Shown one piece after another: positions 62,641 to 64,000 of a stretch of 64,000 bases of DNA. The translations under genes were made by a program, and so were the position numbers. Below the pieces are notes generated by a model. That model was given only the letters and a program-made list of their open reading frames with translations, made no database searches and was not told the origin of the DNA. Source of the DNA: MFD04716-140 sp963703125 (lineage in GTDB: Bacteria > Bacteroidota > Bacteroidia > Flavobacteriales > Flavobacteriaceae); assembly GCA_963703125.1 (NCBI GenBank), contig OY969790.1:2108001-2172000 (forward strand), written 5' to 3'. Numbering within the stretch: the stretch's first letter is position 1; every line of letters starts with the position of its first letter.

Positions 62641-64000
62641 ATGGATTTAGATATTGAATCGCCAATAGAACTCCAGATTGGTTTTGGTAAACTGTTGCAG
62701 AACTATGAGCAAATCGCCCAAAGTAAGGACGTTTTTTTGGCCAAAAAGGCCGAGCGGATTTTGGCCGCAGCAGTTCCGTTTCCCGAACTGAGGGAAGGCC
62801 TTGTCGATGTTTCAATGTTGAAGAAGCACGAAAAGACCATCAAAATACTACTTGAGGATATTTTTCCTGAGGCCTTGACGCACAACGAGATCAAGGTGGC
62901 CTCGTTCATTTACAACAATGCGGTTTTTTACTCGACCAAACGCTTTCAGAAGATCATTGGTGAGGCCGGTCCCGATTTTGAGTTGGAAATCGGCAATCTG
63001 TCGGCGGATATCAACTATATCATGGCGGCCAATGCGGTTCTGGCGTATCACTATGGTTTTGTGATGGATTATAGAAGGCCGTTATTTTTTCATATACCCG
63101 ACGCCAAAGGGGTGACCCACCATTACCGCATTTTATACAATGGTGATTTTATGGAGTTAGTTCCGACCGAAAAGGCCAAAGAGCTTACCCAAGATGACTT
63201 TGACGAGTTGATGGCCAGCCCTGACGATTTAAAACTTTGGAAGGAGAAAATTCCCCCTAACAGTTTTATATCCCGTGGTTTTGTCATCGCCAACATGTTT
63301 GATGTTACCGCAGAATATTCCATATCTGAGATAAAATCGAACCTGATATCCATGAACAAAGAGGGTAAGAAGGATTTTATGGAAAACATGAACGAGGTTT
63401 TCCGTTCGTTGTTCAACCTACCTGATATTCGCGCCGGGTTTGTCATTTATAATGCCAAAGAGAACCAATTCGAAAAAGTACACGATGGGAACATGGGCAG
63501 TTTTTTGCTGAATGAAATGGAAAGTATGGGATGTAAAAAGGCCTTGACCCCGGTTTCCTATCAAAACTTGCTCGAGAAGAACACCTATTTTGCGATTTCA
63601 AATGTGGATCGTTATTTGGAGGTTTTTGGTGAACACCCACTTTATAAGGCACTGCAAAAACAGGGCATCAAAAGTGCGATTCTTGCCCCGATCGGTGAAG
63701 TCGGTGAAATTTTGGGCGTTCTTGAACTGGTTTCGAAAAATGCGAACGAACTGAACAGCATCAATGCCGGGAAACTTGAAGATGTTATGCCCTTTATCGT
63801 TGCGGCCGTGAAGCGCAAGAATGCGGAACACGCCAACCTGATAGATGCCGTTATACAAAATGAGTGTACCTCTGTGCACCCTTCGGTATATTGGCGGTTT
63901 CAAGAAGAAGCCGAACGTTTTATTGCTGGGGGTTATGAAGGCAAACACGCCTCCTTTAGCGAGATTGTTTTTAAGGATGTATACCCGCTCTATGGCCAGG
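62641..64000 (+). CDS. GAF-domain protein, truncated at window end
   Basis: Open from ATG 62641 (MDLDIESPIELQIGFGKLLQ) to the end of the window, 453 codons, no stop seen. A helical N-terminal part (about 1-140) precedes a region containing YHYGFVMDYRRPLFFHIPD. A stretch SNVDRYLEVFGEHPLYKALQKQGIKSAILAPIGEVGEILGVLELVSKN (about 320-367) has the pattern of a GAF domain. The protein is conserved in flavobacteria as a long GAF-domain protein. No enzymatic output domain is seen before the edge. The ligand is unknown. Confidence 0.75.
   Translation, partial: MDLDIESPIELQIGFGKLLQNYEQIAQSKDVFLAKKAERILAAAVPFPELREGLVDVSMLKKHEKTIKILLEDIFPEALTHNEIKVASFIYNNAVFYSTKRFQKIIGEAGPDFELEIGNLSADINYIMAANAVLAYHYGFVMDYRRPLFFHIPDAKGVTHHYRILYNGDFMELVPTEKAKELTQDDFDELMASPDDLKLWKEKIPPNSFISRGFVIANMFDVTAEYSISEIKSNLISMNKEGKKDFMENMNEVFRSLFNLPDIRAGFVIYNAKENQFEKVHDGNMGSFLLNEMESMGCKKALTPVSYQNLLEKNTYFAISNVDRYLEVFGEHPLYKALQKQGIKSAILAPIGEVGEILGVLELVSKNANELNSINAGKLEDVMPFIVAAVKRKNAEHANLIDAVIQNECTSVHPSVYWRFQEEAERFIAGGYEGKHASFSEIVFKDVYPLYGQ

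Noticed and set aside
1..64000. tRNA or rRNA genes, prophage, biosynthetic gene cluster
   Set aside because: No tRNA/rRNA-like sequence, phage structural genes or NRPS/PKS modules were seen on either strand.

Overview
The window is chromosomal DNA from a member of the Flavobacteriaceae (Bacteroidota), most likely a marine genus of the Maribacter/Zobellia/Arenibacter type. The evidence is two type IX secretion (T9SS) sorting-domain proteins, a CarboxypepD-plug TonB-dependent receptor, the Bacteroidota gene order ftsX-DUF3098-uppP-truB, DUF4296 and DUF4271 proteins, many short lipoproteins and TAnnTTTG promoter cores. Genus-level placement is inference.

Layout. 0-2.7 kb: the end of a type I export operon (HlyD adaptor, TolC-like channel). 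2.8-6.9 kb: a thioredoxin-like protein, a TonB-like protein and the ftsX-DUF3098-uppP-truB envelope/tRNA operon. 6.9-12.3 kb: leuS, a SemiSWEET, alanine dehydrogenase and a Zn-peptidase. 12.3-16.4 kb: a Lrp regulator, a saccharopine-dehydrogenase-like enzyme, DUF423 and PEP carboxykinase. 16.5-25.6 kb: hemD-DUF4271-GT39 on the minus strand, then DPM1-like/dihydroorotase/DUF4296 on the plus strand, an NAD-epimerase, tyrS and two lipoproteins. 25.6-33.7 kb: an orphan LuxE-like protein, two sorting-domain-only T9SS proteins, a beta-helix-like lipoprotein and a TonB receptor, divergent from a PhoB/PhoR-like two-component pair. 33.8-43 kb: trmB, a LysE exporter, an ATL protein, mrp/nifU-like, a ferredoxin reductase, an inserted four-helix-bundle element, ferredoxin, an ABC exporter and a penicillin-acylase lipoprotein. 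43-54.6 kb: an accessory zone with Dps, two alpha/beta hydrolases, AraC/HxlR regulators and an SDR. This zone ends in an AT-rich block of unrelated minus-strand genes separated by four copies of a ~170-195 bp repeat. 54.8-60.1 kb: agmatine deiminase/N-carbamoylputrescine amidase (putrescine synthesis), a secreted protein, a D-amino-acid PLP enzyme with RidA, and aquaporin. 60.3-64 kb: a class V aminotransferase fold enzyme, a metallophosphoesterase and a truncated GAF protein.

The strongest candidates for something undescribed are: (i) the same-orientation repeat family at 49.9-53.85 kb, which separates one- or two-gene cassettes (aspartyl protease + AraC, lipoprotein, cyclase-fold protein, CPBP protease + mini membrane protein) and looks integron-cassette-like without a visible integrase; and (ii) a four-helix-bundle gene framed by inverted heptad repeats, sitting between ferredoxin reductase and ferredoxin.

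Four genes (leuS, dihydroorotase, a lipoprotein at 44.0 kb, a secreted protein at 57.2 kb) are each broken by what a single-base change in a homopolymer would repair. Two of them are normally essential, so I suspect base-calling errors rather than pseudogenes. leuS additionally carries an inserted C-run/G-run repeat. No rRNA, tRNA, CRISPR array or prophage was seen.
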